Both the position numbers and the translations under genes were made by a program. A model generated the notes under the pieces. It saw only the letters and a list, made by a program, of their open reading frames with translations. It did not search any database and was not told the origin of the DNA. A stretch of DNA of 64,000 nucleotides from Endozoicomonas sp. ISHI1 (lineage in GTDB: Bacteria; Pseudomonadota; Gammaproteobacteria; Pseudomonadales; Endozoicomonadaceae), in contig NZ_JAGRPU010000005.1 of the NCBI RefSeq assembly GCF_024606225.1, forward strand, positions 62,001 to 126,000, written 5' to 3'. Below, piece after piece: positions 1 through 9,850 of the stretch. The first letter of the stretch is position 1, and every line of letters begins with the position of its first letter.

Positions 1-911
1 TTAATGACTTGTGGCGAACCATTCCTCTTCGTGAAGACCATGAAGTTAAGCAGACTGAGCGTTATCCAAGGGACCCGGAAGAAAATATTCTCTATTTCAT
101 TGAGAAAAATGCCCCTCTTCTGGATATCTGGCAGCGAGAACTGATTCGGATCGTCCGCAAGGTAGCTCAATACTTCTATCCACAGCGCCAGACCCAAGTG
201 ATGAACGAAGGTTGGGCAACTTTCTGGCACTATCACCTGATGCATGAAATGTACAACGAGGGGCACATTACTGAAGGCTTCATCATGGAGTTCCTGCATT
301 CGCACTCCAGCGTGGTGTTTCAGCCTGATTTTGATGATCCCCGTTACAGTGGCATTAACCCATACGCTCTCGGTTTTGCCATGTTTCAGGACATCCGCCG
401 GATCTGTGAAAACCCGACGGAAGAAGATCGTCGCTGGTTCCCTGACCTGGCAGGTTCAGATTGGCTGGAAGCTGTGCACTTTGCCATGAAGAACTTTAAG
501 GATGAAAGTTTCATCATGCAGTATCTCTCACCCAAGGTAATGAGAGATCTGAAGCTGTTCTGCATCGACGATAATGAAATCAACCCATACCTTGAAGTCA
601 GAGCCATTCATGACGACTCCGGTTACCGCAGGGTAAGAGAGTCTCTTGCCGCTCAATACAATCTGGGCAACCGTGAACCTAACATTCAGGTTTACAACGT
701 AAACACACGTGGTGACCGCTCCATTACCTTACGTCATTTCATGCACCAGGGTCGTCCGGTAGATTCCGACAGTACTCGTGAAATCATCAAACATATCCAC
801 AGACTGTGGGGCTTTGATGTGCATATGGAGTCTGTTGATGAGTGGGGTGGCGTAAAAACCATTTATGGCCTGCCCAAGCAGGAAGAAAATGAAGAGACCG
901 AAGCAGCCTGA
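1..911 (+). CDS. SpoVR/YcgB-family protein, C-terminal part (5' end outside window)
   Basis: The frame is open from the left edge, so the gene starts outside the window. About 302 codons are visible, while SpoVR/YcgB proteins are about 500 residues. Conserved-looking stretches include WATFWHYHLMHEMYNEG, NPYALGFAMFQDIRRI and RHFMHQGRPVD. SpoVR proteins are cytoplasmic and of unknown biochemistry; in many proteobacteria the gene follows the PrkA-type kinase yeaG and yeaH in a stress-linked cluster, so those genes may lie to the left (inference). The gene ends in TGA and is followed at once by a good intrinsic terminator, so it is the last gene of its unit. Family assignment is confident; function is not known. 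Confidence 0.9.
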   Translation, partial: NDLWRTIPLREDHEVKQTERYPRDPEENILYFIEKNAPLLDIWQRELIRIVRKVAQYFYPQRQTQVMNEGWATFWHYHLMHEMYNEGHITEGFIMEFLHSHSSVVFQPDFDDPRYSGINPYALGFAMFQDIRRICENPTEEDRRWFPDLAGSDWLEAVHFAMKNFKDESFIMQYLSPKVMRDLKLFCIDDNEINPYLEVRAIHDDSGYRRVRESLAAQYNLGNREPNIQVYNVNTRGDRSITLRHFMHQGRPVDSDSTREIIKHIHRLWGFDVHMESVDEWGGVKTIYGLPKQEENEETEAA

Positions 912-925
912 CTTTTAACCATTAG

Positions 926-955
926 CCGGATCTTCCAGAGAGGATCCGGTTTTTT
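926..955 (+). terminator. Intrinsic terminator of the spoVR-like gene
   Basis: CCGGATC (926-932) and GATCCGG (943-949) form a 7-bp GC-rich stem with a 10-base loop, followed directly by six T residues. It lies 15 bases after the stop codon. Confidence 0.85.
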
Positions 956-1041
956 ATGGCTCTGATGCCGATACCTGTAAAGTCAGAATAATGCCGTCTG
1001 AGTTCAAATAAAATGGTTAACCCTACAACTGAGAAAACAGC

Positions 1042-2193
1042 ATGACCGATACCACCCGGCCTACCGTTGTTCTGGCTGGTGGGGGCCATACACATGCACT
1101 AATACTGAAAAGACTTCAGAAGGGGCAAAAACCTCCAGCCCATTTTGTTCTGGTTTCTGCCTCCCGCTACACCGCTTATTCAGGGATGCTTCCCGGTGTC
1201 ATCTCAGGGCATTATACTGCTGAACAATCCCACATTGATCTTGAGTTGCTGGCCAATGAATCAAAGTGCACATTTGTGAGAGCGACTCTCTCTGGGGTGG
1301 ATACTGAAGCGAATGAATTGATTCTTGAGAATGGCAACCGCCTTCAGTATGACATACTCTCCATCAATACAGGCTCGACACAAGCCCGTGTCATTGATGC
1401 AAAAGACATTATCAGCATAAAACCTATCGGATCCTTTCTGTTCTGGTTGAATCAACTTTTGCCTGAACATATTAAGCAGAACGATAGCTTTACTCTGGTC
1501 ATTATGGGCGCCGGTGCAGCAGGTATTGAGGTAGCTCTGGCCCTCCACCAACGCTTCGAACATCTTCACTCCCTCAAAATACATATTGTCACAACTCGCG
1601 GCATCATGCCGGGTCATCCTATAAAAGTTCAGAAAATGGTTATAGAGGAAATTGAACGAAAGCCCATTAAAATTCATACTAACTTTCGGGTAACCAATGT
1701 CAAAGACAAAACGCTGACCAGTGATCAAAATGAGCATCTGCGATATGACGCTCTGATACTGGCCACACCCGCTGCTCCTGCTCGCTGGCCATCTGAAAGC
1801 ACGCTTGCTACCAGCTCACAGGGGTTTATCCAGGTTAACTCCACATTGAGATCCATCAGCCATGACAATGTCTTCGCTTGCGGTGATATCGCTGAATTCA
1901 TTCACTCAAAGTTGGTCAAGTCCGGGGTTTATGCGGTTCGGCAGGCTCCGGTCCTGTTTCAAAATATAAGTAATTTGTTAGAGAAAAAAACGCTGGAACC
2001 TTACCGTCCACAGAATCAATTTCTTTCCTTACTAAGCTGTGCCGATGGTCGGGCCATTGCATCAAGAGGCTGTTTTACTGCCAGAGGACGTTTAATATGG
2101 CTTTGGAAAGACTGGATCGATCGGCGATTTATGGCTCAATTTCCCCTGCCAGCTCCTGGCTCCATGGAACTCAGTGCTTCCATTCAAAGCTAA
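1042..2193 (+). CDS. FAD-dependent pyridine nucleotide-disulfide oxidoreductase, SelD-N-terminal-like
   Basis: A 383-residue flavoprotein. The N-terminus has a dinucleotide-binding loop (VVLAGGGHTHALIL, residues 9-22), a second NAD-binding motif lies near 154-162 (IMGAGAAGIEVA), and the C-terminal FAD motif is FACGDIAEF near 277-285. The segment YTAYSGMLPGVISGHY is typical of the NDH-2-like family that in many bacteria is fused to, or adjacent to, selenophosphate synthetase SelD. No selD is present here; the next gene is a rhodanese, which also handles sulfane sulfur or selenium. A role in sulfur/selenium redox chemistry is inferred from these associations only. The ATG lies behind a weak GAGAAAA ribosome-binding site. 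The 3' end may overlap the next gene, depending on its start. Confidence 0.8.
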   Translation: MTDTTRPTVVLAGGGHTHALILKRLQKGQKPPAHFVLVSASRYTAYSGMLPGVISGHYTAEQSHIDLELLANESKCTFVRATLSGVDTEANELILENGNRLQYDILSINTGSTQARVIDAKDIISIKPIGSFLFWLNQLLPEHIKQNDSFTLVIMGAGAAGIEVALALHQRFEHLHSLKIHIVTTRGIMPGHPIKVQKMVIEEIERKPIKIHTNFRVTNVKDKTLTSDQNEHLRYDALILATPAAPARWPSESTLATSSQGFIQVNSTLRSISHDNVFACGDIAEFIHSKLVKSGVYAVRQAPVLFQNISNLLEKKTLEPYRPQNQFLSLLSCADGRAIASRGCFTARGRLIWLWKDWIDRRFMAQFPLPAPGSMELSASIQS

Positions 2194-2210
2194 GCCTTAT
2201 AGCGATTTTA

Positions 2211-3128
2211 TTGCCTTGCAAGAAGACTCTGGCTCATCTGATCATACTGTTATCTATTGTAATGACAGTGCGAGTCCATTCAAATGCGCTCATCAGTCTT
2301 GATGATCTGGAGCAAAAGATCCGGTTGAGCACTAATCTGCTGATTCTGGACGTACGCCCCAGGGTACGCTACCAGCTGCTAGGCCACATTCCCGGTGCTC
2401 ACAATATCTGGCGCCCTGCTTTTCAGGCTGATGAACATGATTACCCCTTCTCGGGAATGAGAGCCAGCAGACAGAAACTCTCTCAGCTATTGAGCCAACT
2501 GGGCGTTACTCCGGAAACGGAGATTATCCTCTACGATGACCAGCAAGGCATGAATGCAGCCCGTCTTTGGTGGTTACTGAAACTCTACGGTCATGATCGG
2601 GCCTCTATCCTTAATGGTGGCCTGTCAGCCTGGGAAAACCACAAGAAGAAGCTCAATTTCAAATCACCTGAAACACCCAAACAATCCCAATACCAATTTA
2701 CGGGTACACCCCATCCTCAATGGCTTGCTGAGATTGAGCAGGTAAAGTCCATTCAAACAAAAAAAGAGAACGCCCTACTAGTGGACGTCAGAAGCCTGGA
2801 TGAATTCACCGGAAAAACCAGAAAGTCAGGAGCCTATCGCCATGGCAGGATTCCTGGCAGTATCTGGTTTGAGTACAAGCAGACAGTCAATGAAAATGGA
2901 TTCCTCGACAAAGAACGATTAAGACGTTTGTTTCAATCAGCGGGTATCACACCGGATAAAGAAATCATCGTTTACTGTCAGTCCGGAGTGCGTTCCGCCC
3001 ATACGCTTTTTGTTCTTTCCGAGCTGCTGGGATACAACAGGATAAAAAACTATGACGGTTCCTGGATTGAATGGTCCTGGATGAGAGAGTTACCAGCCGT
3101 TCAGGGACCACCCAAAAAAAACAGATAA
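2211..3128 (+). CDS. Tandem-domain rhodanese (sulfurtransferase), probably exported
   Basis: Two rhodanese domains transfer sulfane sulfur to thiol acceptors. The first carries LILDVRPRVRYQLLGHIPGAHN and an inactive loop (YDDQQGMNAARLWW, no cysteine). The second has DVRSLDEFTG and the active loop YCQSGVRSAHT with the catalytic cysteine. This inactive-plus-active arrangement is standard for TST/MST enzymes. The start is uncertain. TTG at 2211 gives an N-terminus with two lysines, a hydrophobic stretch and SNA, like a Sec signal peptide. ATG at 2262 would remove it. ATG at 2097 has a good AGAGGA site but overlaps the upstream gene by 97 bases. The neighbouring flavoprotein suggests shared sulfur/selenium chemistry. 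Confidence 0.85.
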   Translation: MPCKKTLAHLIILLSIVMTVRVHSNALISLDDLEQKIRLSTNLLILDVRPRVRYQLLGHIPGAHNIWRPAFQADEHDYPFSGMRASRQKLSQLLSQLGVTPETEIILYDDQQGMNAARLWWLLKLYGHDRASILNGGLSAWENHKKKLNFKSPETPKQSQYQFTGTPHPQWLAEIEQVKSIQTKKENALLVDVRSLDEFTGKTRKSGAYRHGRIPGSIWFEYKQTVNENGFLDKERLRRLFQSAGITPDKEIIVYCQSGVRSAHTLFVLSELLGYNRIKNYDGSWIEWSWMRELPAVQGPPKKNR

Positions 3129-3203
3129 ACCTCACGAATCCTGAACAGCAAAATTAATTCTCAAAAATACTGTCGTATCTATTCCTGAATATCAAAATAG
3201 GCT

Positions 3204-3232
3204 GTTATCTCGCGTCAATATGGTCTTATAAT
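3204..3232 (+). promoter_or_regulatory. Possible sigma-70 promoter of the cspD-like gene
   Basis: A perfect TATAAT lies at 3227-3232, with a weak -35 candidate (TTATCT at 3205-3210, 16-base spacer). Transcription from here would give the cold-shock gene a leader of about 180 bases; long leaders are common for csp genes. Nothing else is recognisable between 3129 and 3421. Confidence 0.4.
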
Positions 3233-3421
3233 AGGTTTAGCTCTATATGGAAATGTAGGCTGTATTCTCGGCATGAAAACTTTCTAGCCAAGAAGACATC
3301 ACCAAGAAAGAGCTCTGTGATATGGACGACGCAGAATAGACATGTGACTAAAAATAAAACAACAAAGGGTTGCTGTTTCCCGGCAGTTCCTTCAATGTTA
3401 ATAATGTAGGAATCGTGCTGT

Positions 3422-3718
3422 ATGGAAGCGACCAAGAAGGAAATGGAAGCTATGCTGGAAGGTACAGTAAAGTGGTTTAACAACCCCAAGGGTTATGGAT
3501 TCATCCAGGCTCAGGAAGCCACTGAAAATCAAGACGTACTCATACATTACTCCGTTATTGAAATGGACGGTTTTAAAACTTTGAAAGCCGGACAACTCGT
3601 GCAATTTGAAATTGGCCAGGGACCCAAGGGGCTGATAGCTACTCGTGTCATTCCTGGCGGTGGAGAAGGCACAAGCCAGAGCACACAGACTTCCCGGGAA
3701 GAATCCCTGCCAGCCTGA
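3422..3718 (+). CDS. cspD: Cold-shock domain protein, CspD-like
   Basis: Small nucleic-acid-binding protein. The cold-shock domain runs from about residue 12 (EGTVKWFNNPKGYGFIQ, RNP1) through DVLIHYS (RNP2 region) to QGPKGLIATRV. The pattern IHYS.IEMDG..TLKAGQ.VQF..GQGPKG matches CspD, a replication-inhibiting, stationary-phase relative of CspA, rather than CspA itself. The C-terminal tail after residue 78 is Gly/Ser/Thr-rich. ATG 3422 has TAGGAAT nine bases upstream; a start at ATG 3452 would give the usual CspD length of about 75-88 residues, so the first ten residues are uncertain. Confidence 0.85.
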   Translation: MEATKKEMEAMLEGTVKWFNNPKGYGFIQAQEATENQDVLIHYSVIEMDGFKTLKAGQLVQFEIGQGPKGLIATRVIPGGGEGTSQSTQTSREESLPA

Positions 3719-4013
3719 CAGTTATTGTCAGTCTGTCCCCAGAGTCCATAAGGCAATGTCACCCGGAACTTCGCCTTGTCGAAGATGTACGGGTGGCATC
3801 AGCCTCACAAGGGCCTGGAATGGAATGCACCTGTCAATCGGGTATCAGATTACGTGCGTATGAAAAACTGCACGATTGACGATCTGAATATCACATTGAT
3901 GAGGGCAGGGAAGTGTTGTGTTTTGATGAATGCCATAGCTAACACTTATCAAAACACACTGCTTTTTCTTTTGTGCCCATTACTGCCCGGCACAAGAGGC
4001 ATTAATAGCGATC
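3719..4013. other. Intergenic region between convergent genes
   Basis: About 295 bases between cspD and the GMC oxidoreductase gene. I see no convincing terminator. An open frame at 3776-4138 runs into the antisense of the oxidoreductase gene and starts at TTG without a ribosome-binding site, so I do not call it. Confidence 0.5.
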
Positions 4014-5666
4014 TTAGACCGCTAACTCTTCTTTTTCCGTCACTTTATCAGTGTGAGTTTCTGGCTGGTTTTCACGAAGAATCAGATCTGCAGCTTTTTC
4101 AGCAATCATCATCACAGGCGCATTGGTATTCCCGCTGATCAGGGTTGGCATAATTGAGGCGTCAATCACACGTAAACCTTCCAGCCCCCGGACTTTCAGA
4201 CTGGTGTCGACTACTGCCATGTCATCATTTCCCATTTTGCAGGTTCCCACCGGGTGGTAGATGTGATTGCCATTATTTCTTATATAAGACTCAAGCTCAT
4301 CATCATCCTGTATACCCGACCCTGGCAGATACTCCTCCCCAGCATACCGGGACATCTCTGGTGACTGGATAATCTGCCTAACTCTTTTGATACCACGTAC
4401 CATAAGATCCATATCAGCCTGTTTTTCCAGAAGATTCAGTTCGATCGCAGGGTGATCCATGGGGGATGCACTTTTAAGGGATACACGACCACGGCTTTCC
4501 GGCCTCAGGATACAGACATGAACCGAAAACCCGTATTGGAAGTATCTTGAGAGTTTACGACCATGATCTTCCATAGCCGCAGGGATGAAATGCAGTTGCA
4601 GATCAGGCCTCTCGACTTCCGGTGAGGATTTTATAAATCCCCCCGACTCTGCAAGACTGCTTGTCAGAAAGCCTTCTTTCTTGTGGAAATATTTCACTGC
4701 CTCCTTAATACCTCTGGCCATTCCCAATGGTCTGGCGAAAGCCATTGATGAGGCAGTCTTGTCACTGGCGACAACCAGAACATCAGGGTGCTCCTGAAGG
4801 TTTTCGCCAACGCCTGGCAGTTCATGTAAACAATCAACGCCGTGGGGCTCGAGTCTGTCTCTGGCACCGATACCTGAAAGCAGCATAATCTGGGGAGAAC
4901 CGAAAGCTCCCGCGGAAAGAATCACCTCTTTTCGGGCAAAGAGTTTCCTTCTGGTAACACCTCGAACGACTTCAATTCCTATAGCCTTTTTTCCCTCAAG
5001 GATAACTCTGGCAGTATGACTGTTGGTCATGACTGTCAAATTGGTTCTATCATTGACAGGATGCAAATAGGCAGCCGCTGAACTGCATCTTTGGCCGTCT
5101 TTCTGTGTTACCTGATACCAGCCTACACCTTCCTGCTCAGCACCATTAAAATCAGGATTGTCTTTTTCTCCGATTTCTATTGCACCATTGATAAAAGCTT
5201 CACTCAAGCAGTGCTTACTTCTGGGGTCAGCAACATTCAGTGGACCACCGGTGCCGTGAAATCCAGAAGCACCTCGTTCCTGGTTTTGGGATTTTAGAAA
5301 ATAGGGCAAGACATCATCGAAAGACCAACCGTCATTCCCCATAGCAGCCCACTGATCGTAATCTTCTTTTTGCCCTCTGATATAGAGCATGGCATTGATC
5401 GAACTACTACCACCCAGAGTCTTTCCCCGGGGACAGTATATATCCCGGTTATTCATGGTGGACTGAGCCTGGGCATTCAGCTGCCAGTTATGCAAACCGT
5501 GAGGCACAGTGATTGCTGCGCCGGCAGGTATATATATCAATGGAGACTTGTCACTGCCTCCTGCTTCTACCAGGCAGACCTGATGGTCATTATTCTCAGA
5601 CAGGCGGTTGGCCAGAACACAGCCTGCAGAGCCACCCCCTACAATGATGTAGTCGAACTCTGTCAT
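4014..5666 (-). CDS. GMC-family FAD oxidoreductase (choline/alcohol dehydrogenase-like)
   Basis: A 550-residue flavoenzyme of the glucose-methanol-choline family, related to BetA and AlkJ. Visible are the N-terminal FAD-binding motif YIIVGGGSAGCVLANRL, the first GMC signature (CPRGKTLGGSSSINAMLYIRG), the second signature (VILSAGAFGSPQIMLLSGIG), and the C-terminal catalytic region HPVGTCKMG followed by SGNTNAPVMMIAEKAAD with the conserved His and Asn. Substrate cannot be told from sequence: betB, betI or an alkane gene would be informative, but none is adjacent. ATG at 5666 is preferred; an in-frame GTG at 5675 is possible. The gene is convergent with cspD and appears to stand alone. Confidence 0.9.
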   Translation of the reverse strand: MTEFDYIIVGGGSAGCVLANRLSENNDHQVCLVEAGGSDKSPLIYIPAGAAITVPHGLHNWQLNAQAQSTMNNRDIYCPRGKTLGGSSSINAMLYIRGQKEDYDQWAAMGNDGWSFDDVLPYFLKSQNQERGASGFHGTGGPLNVADPRSKHCLSEAFINGAIEIGEKDNPDFNGAEQEGVGWYQVTQKDGQRCSSAAAYLHPVNDRTNLTVMTNSHTARVILEGKKAIGIEVVRGVTRRKLFARKEVILSAGAFGSPQIMLLSGIGARDRLEPHGVDCLHELPGVGENLQEHPDVLVVASDKTASSMAFARPLGMARGIKEAVKYFHKKEGFLTSSLAESGGFIKSSPEVERPDLQLHFIPAAMEDHGRKLSRYFQYGFSVHVCILRPESRGRVSLKSASPMDHPAIELNLLEKQADMDLMVRGIKRVRQIIQSPEMSRYAGEEYLPGSGIQDDDELESYIRNNGNHIYHPVGTCKMGNDDMAVVDTSLKVRGLEGLRVIDASIMPTLISGNTNAPVMMIAEKAADLILRENQPETHTDKVTEKEELAV

Positions 5667-6177
5667 ATAAATCACTTTATTATTATAGGTGTTTTTCAGC
5701 TGATAGCTGCTGAATACGTTTTCGCAAAAGCTTCTTGACTAGCCTGCTATCGCTCCAAATTGCTTCTTCTGTTCTGGCAGTTAATCATCAAAGAGTTTTG
5801 CAGCCCTCTTGATACCAGAGATTTATCCATTTTGATAGCCTGCCTGAGCACAAAAAACAAAATCTCAACAGACCCAGTCGAGAGTGTTTGCAACTGATAG
5901 CCGCCCTTAGCACCAGTCTGAAATAAAGTTTACTGATAATTACAAAGATAGGTATGTTGGCATAAATTGCTGAATCTGCATCAACTATCCCAACTGCAAA
6001 GGCGCTAAGCTGGTCGGAGCATCAATATGCATCAGTTCCCGCTGAGGATCAAACATAAACCCAGACATAAAAGACGATGGATATATGGTCATAACTATTA
6101 GACTTCAGATTGCCGAGACACCTCCCTTTCCAGCAAACACTGCCGGAAAGGTGTTTGGAGACAGTGAAGAAAAACGT
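5667..6177. other. Intergenic region upstream of the GMC gene
   Basis: About 510 AT-rich bases hold the promoter region of the GMC gene and the downstream flank of pgm. An imperfect inverted repeat (ACACCT at 6118-6123 with AGGTGT at 6149-6154) lies just after the pgm stop codon but lacks a T-tract on either strand. I see no gene. Confidence 0.4.
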
Positions 6178-7815
6178 TTAACTGGCAGCAAATAGCTCAG
6201 AAACCACAGCTTTAGCTTCTTCCTGAATTTGCTTGAGGTGATCAGGGCCGACAAAACTTTCGGTATAGATTTTATAAACCGCCTCAGTACCAGAGGGTCT
6301 GGCAGCAAACCAGCCTTTTTCAGTAACGACCTTCAGGCCACCAATAGCAGCACCGTTTGCCGGGGCATGGGTCAATTTGGCAGTAATGGGATCACCCGCC
6401 AGAGTACTTGCTTTAACCATATCAGGGGTCATGGCTGACAGAACTTTCTTCTGCTCATCAGAAGCAGTAGCTTGTAGTCGTTCATAAACCGGAGAGCCAT
6501 ACTTTTTAGTCATTTCCTGATAATGCTCACCCGGATCCTTGCCAGTAACAGCAATGATCTCAGCAGCAAGAAGCGCCAGGATGAAACCATCCTTGTCTGT
6601 GCACCAGACGGCCCCATCACGGCGCAGGAAAGCCGCCCCCGCACTTTCCTCACCACCAAAGGCCAGCTCGCCAGAAGCCAAACCGTCGACAAACCATTTG
6701 AATCCGACCGGCACTTCAGCCACTTCTCTGCCTAATCCTTTCGCTACACGATCAATCATGGCGCTGGACACAAGCGTCTTACCAATTTTGGCATTGACCG
6801 ACCAGTGCACACGATGGCTGTATAGGTAATTGATCGCCACCGCCAGATAATGATTGGGGTTCAGCAGACCATGTTCACGAGTCACGATACCGTGTCGGTC
6901 AAAATCAGGATCGTTACCAAAAGCAATATCAAACCGATCTTTCAATTCGATCAGACCTGCCATGGCATAGGCTGAAGAGCAATCCATACGAATCTTGCCG
7001 TCTTTATCGACATGCATAAAAGAAAAAGTAGGATCAACCTTTTTGCTGACCAGCTCAATATCAAGCCCGTAACGCTTGGCAATGGGCTCCCAATAATGAA
7101 GGCCGGCCCCCCCCAGAGGATCGACACCCATTTTGATACCTGCCTTGCGAATGGCCTCCATATCAATGACATTTTCCAGATCATCAACATAAGGTGTGAC
7201 GTAATCGTACTCAGTGATAAACCCGGAAGCCAGAGCGTCATTCAACGACATCTGTTCAACGCCTTCAAGACCCTCTGCAAGCAGTTGATTGGCTCGATCC
7301 TGAACCCAGTTGGTGACATTTCCACCGGCTGGACCTCCATGGGGAGGGTTGTATTTGAAACCACCGTCTTCAGGCGGGTTATGGGAAGGTGTTATAACAA
7401 CACCGTCCGCCCTGTCCTGTTGATTCCGGTTATAGGAAACAATGGCATGGGAAATGACCGGAGTCGGTGTATAGCCTCTGCCTTCCTGAATCCGAGCCTT
7501 TACACCATTGGCTGCCAATACCTGAATAGCACTGATCAATGCTGGCTCTGACAGGGCATGGGTATCCATGCCAACAAACATGGGTCCTGTAATATTATGT
7601 TCGCGACGGTATTCACAGATAGCCTGTGTGATAGCAACAATATGAGCTTCGTTAAAAGAGGCCCTGAAAGAAGTCCCCCGGTGTCCTGAAGTGCCAAACC
7701 GGACTCGTTGAGAGGGATCTAATGGATTGGGCTGAATAGCAAAATAATCGCTGACCAGACGGGGAATATTGGTCAGCATATCGTCTTTGGCAACTTTACC
7801 GGCTTGAGGATGCAT
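6178..7815 (-). CDS. pgm: Phosphoglucomutase (alpha-D-glucose phosphate-specific)
   Basis: Interconverts glucose 1-phosphate and glucose 6-phosphate, feeding UDP-glucose and surface polysaccharide synthesis. It aligns through its whole length with E. coli Pgm (546 residues): [14 protein letters not shown] near residue 40, the phosphoserine loop [11 protein letters not shown] near 142, metal-binding NDPDFDRHG near 305, substrate loop [12 protein letters not shown] and the phosphate-binding [13 protein letters not shown] near the C-terminus. ATG at 7815 is chosen because CAGGAA lies eight bases upstream; the frame is open for 21 more codons. tyrS lies upstream on the same strand, 223 bases away. 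Confidence 0.96.
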   Translation of the reverse strand: MHPQAGKVAKDDMLTNIPRLVSDYFAIQPNPLDPSQRVRFGTSGHRGTSFRASFNEAHIVAITQAICEYRREHNITGPMFVGMDTHALSEPALISAIQVLAANGVKARIQEGRGYTPTPVISHAIVSYNRNQQDRADGVVITPSHNPPEDGGFKYNPPHGGPAGGNVTNWVQDRANQLLAEGLEGVEQMSLNDALASGFITEYDYVTPYVDDLENVIDMEAIRKAGIKMGVDPLGGAGLHYWEPIAKRYGLDIELVSKKVDPTFSFMHVDKDGKIRMDCSSAYAMAGLIELKDRFDIAFGNDPDFDRHGIVTREHGLLNPNHYLAVAINYLYSHRVHWSVNAKIGKTLVSSAMIDRVAKGLGREVAEVPVGFKWFVDGLASGELAFGGEESAGAAFLRRDGAVWCTDKDGFILALLAAEIIAVTGKDPGEHYQEMTKKYGSPVYERLQATASDEQKKVLSAMTPDMVKASTLAGDPITAKLTHAPANGAAIGGLKVVTEKGWFAARPSGTEAVYKIYTESFVGPDHLKQIQEEAKAVVSELFAAS

Positions 7816-8038
7816 GAAGAATTCCTGAGTGAGTGACACTGAAGCATAAAGCAAAAACCGCTCCAAATCAGAACGCAATATGGCTTACCTTACCCACCCA
7901 GACCGTTCGAAGGCAGTATCGGAAACCACAACTATACCCTGTCGACATTACCCAGAAACACCTTGCAAACCATTCCATAAACGATTTGCTCATGAAAAGC
8001 TTTACAGAAGGCTCTGAAGTCGACAGAGCTTCCAGCCA

Positions 8039-9346
8039 TTAGATCACTTCAAACAGGAAGTGATTTTTCTTGCCCAGCTTTACCAGGAAGAAGCGTCCAT
8101 ACATGGCATTTTCTTCAGCAAAACACTCTGGCAGGTTCATGTTGTCAACTGCGCCACGGGCGGCTCCATTGAAGAATACCGCATTGCGACCCAGAGCATC
8201 TTTTACCTGCTTACCGCTCTTAACCAAACCCACTTCTGTAAACAGCTGGGTCATGGGGTTGCCTTCCAATTCATCACGCTTGATGGTGGCACTGGGCAGC
8301 CCATCCAGCTTCAGCTGCTCAAGATCCGTTTCGGACAAGCTCTTAATCTCTCCTGAGAACAAGGCTTCCGTGATACGTTCGGCAGCTTTCAGGCCTTGTT
8401 CACCATGTACAAGGCGGGTGACTTCTTTGGCAAGAATCTTCTGTGCCTGTGGACGACCTTCGCGGGCTTCGTCTTCTTGCCTGATCGCTTCAATCTCTTC
8501 TTGTGGCAGGAAAGTGAAGAAATTCATAAAGCGGTATACATCAGCATCCGCAGTATTCATCCAGAACTGGTAGAAAGCGTACTGGGAAGTCTTGGAAGGG
8601 TCCAGCCAGACCGCACCACCTTCGGTTTTACCAAACTTGGTCCCATCGGACTTGGTGATCAGAGGCACGGTCAGGCCAAAGGTTCTGGCCTGATTCTGAC
8701 GACGGGACAGATCGATACCACCCACGATATTACCCCACTGGTCACTGCCACCTACCTGGACAGTACAGTCGTAACGGCGGTTAAGTTCAGCGAAATCCAT
8801 TCCCTGAAGCAGGGCGTAGGAGAACTCGGTAAAAGATATGCCGGAACCTTCCCGATTCAGTCGCTGCTGAACGGATTCCTTGTTGATCATGGCATTGACG
8901 GAAAAATGTTTGCCGATGTCACGCAGAAAATCCAGAGCCGTCATCTCACCGGTCCACTCCAGATTATTGACGACCAATGCTGCATTCTCACCGCAGTCAA
9001 ATTCGATAAACTGGCTGACCTGCCCCTTGATTTTGTCAACCCAACCGGCCACAACGTCAGGTGTATTCAACTGTCGCTCAGCCGCTTTGAAACTGGGGTC
9101 CCCGATTAGGCCGGTCGCACCACCCACCAATGCAATGGGCCTGTGCCCAGCCATCTGGAAACGTTTCAGGACCAGCAGAGGAACCAGATGCCCCAGGTGC
9201 AGACTGTCTGCAGTCGGATCGAAGCCGCAATAAAGAACTCTTGGCTGTTCGCTCAGATGAGCGTCCAGCTCTTCCACGGCAGTGGTCTGCGCGATAAGCT
9301 GGCGGGCCTGCAGATCTTTCAGAAGCGGATTTTGACTCTCAGACAT
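8039..9346 (-). CDS. tyrS: Tyrosyl-tRNA synthetase
   Basis: Class I aminoacyl-tRNA synthetase of 435 residues that charges tRNA-Tyr. The HIGH-like motif is HLGH near residue 52 ([12 protein letters not shown]), tyrosine-binding residues lie in [12 protein letters not shown] and GGSDQWGNI, and the KMSKS-like loop is KFGKT near 235. The C-terminus (from about 370) is the S4-like RNA-binding domain with [11 protein letters not shown]. The start has an AGGATAGG site. It is divergent from the M23 peptidase gene; tyrS next to an M23 gene and anmK is a conserved gammaproteobacterial arrangement. Confidence 0.97.
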   Translation of the reverse strand: MSESQNPLLKDLQARQLIAQTTAVEELDAHLSEQPRVLYCGFDPTADSLHLGHLVPLLVLKRFQMAGHRPIALVGGATGLIGDPSFKAAERQLNTPDVVAGWVDKIKGQVSQFIEFDCGENAALVVNNLEWTGEMTALDFLRDIGKHFSVNAMINKESVQQRLNREGSGISFTEFSYALLQGMDFAELNRRYDCTVQVGGSDQWGNIVGGIDLSRRQNQARTFGLTVPLITKSDGTKFGKTEGGAVWLDPSKTSQYAFYQFWMNTADADVYRFMNFFTFLPQEEIEAIRQEDEAREGRPQAQKILAKEVTRLVHGEQGLKAAERITEALFSGEIKSLSETDLEQLKLDGLPSATIKRDELEGNPMTQLFTEVGLVKSGKQVKDALGRNAVFFNGAARGAVDNMNLPECFAEENAMYGRFFLVKLGKKNHFLFEVI

Positions 9347-9850
9347 TTACCTATCCTGCTATGAAGTCAAAGAGACCGGGAGAAATCGCAAAAGGCCAGT
9401 CTCTTGATTTGAACACTGCCGAAGCAGCCTTGGACTCAATTTAGCGGGTAAAAGTACAATAAAACGACTTCAGAACAAAGCCGGAAAAAAGGGTTTACTT
9501 ACATTAATTAACCTTTAGAGCGGTTTGGTTACCGAATTTCAGAAAAAGCCACAAACAGAATCGGGCAGATTGGAAGCTTTCAACTATTAATGTATAGAGC
9601 CACCAGCCGTTATTGCCATTGTTGATGTTCGAAATTGCGAGCCGACGTCGATTTTCTGTCACCCACCGACAAAACATTTACAATTCGTTTATAGCTATAA
9701 GTCAATTCATTATGTAGCTTTTAGAGATATAATTTATATATTCGTCACAAAACTTTAACCAAACAGCAACGAGCTACAAGAAATATCTTCTAATCCGAAC
9801 CATGAAAGTGGCAGGCACCCGTAAAGGTATTTCAAAAGCAAAAAAGTGCA
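9347..9850. other. Divergent promoter region between tyrS and the M23 peptidase gene
   Basis: About 500 bases, AT-rich toward the right. A perfect TATAAT at 9728-9733 points toward the peptidase gene but has no clear -35. A short frame from ATG 9802 lies in another frame and is probably not coding. No RNA gene is recognisable. Confidence 0.4.

Noticed and set aside
3776-4138. 120-codon open frame
   Set aside because: TTG start with no ribosome-binding site and overlaps the 3' end of the GMC gene in antisense; no similarity to a known family.
8000-8038. Terminator of tyrS
   Set aside because: GCTCTG/CAGAGC gives only a six-pair stem with bulges and no adjacent T-tract.
8396-9109. 237-codon open frame on the plus strand
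   Set aside because: Antisense to tyrS, without recognisable product.
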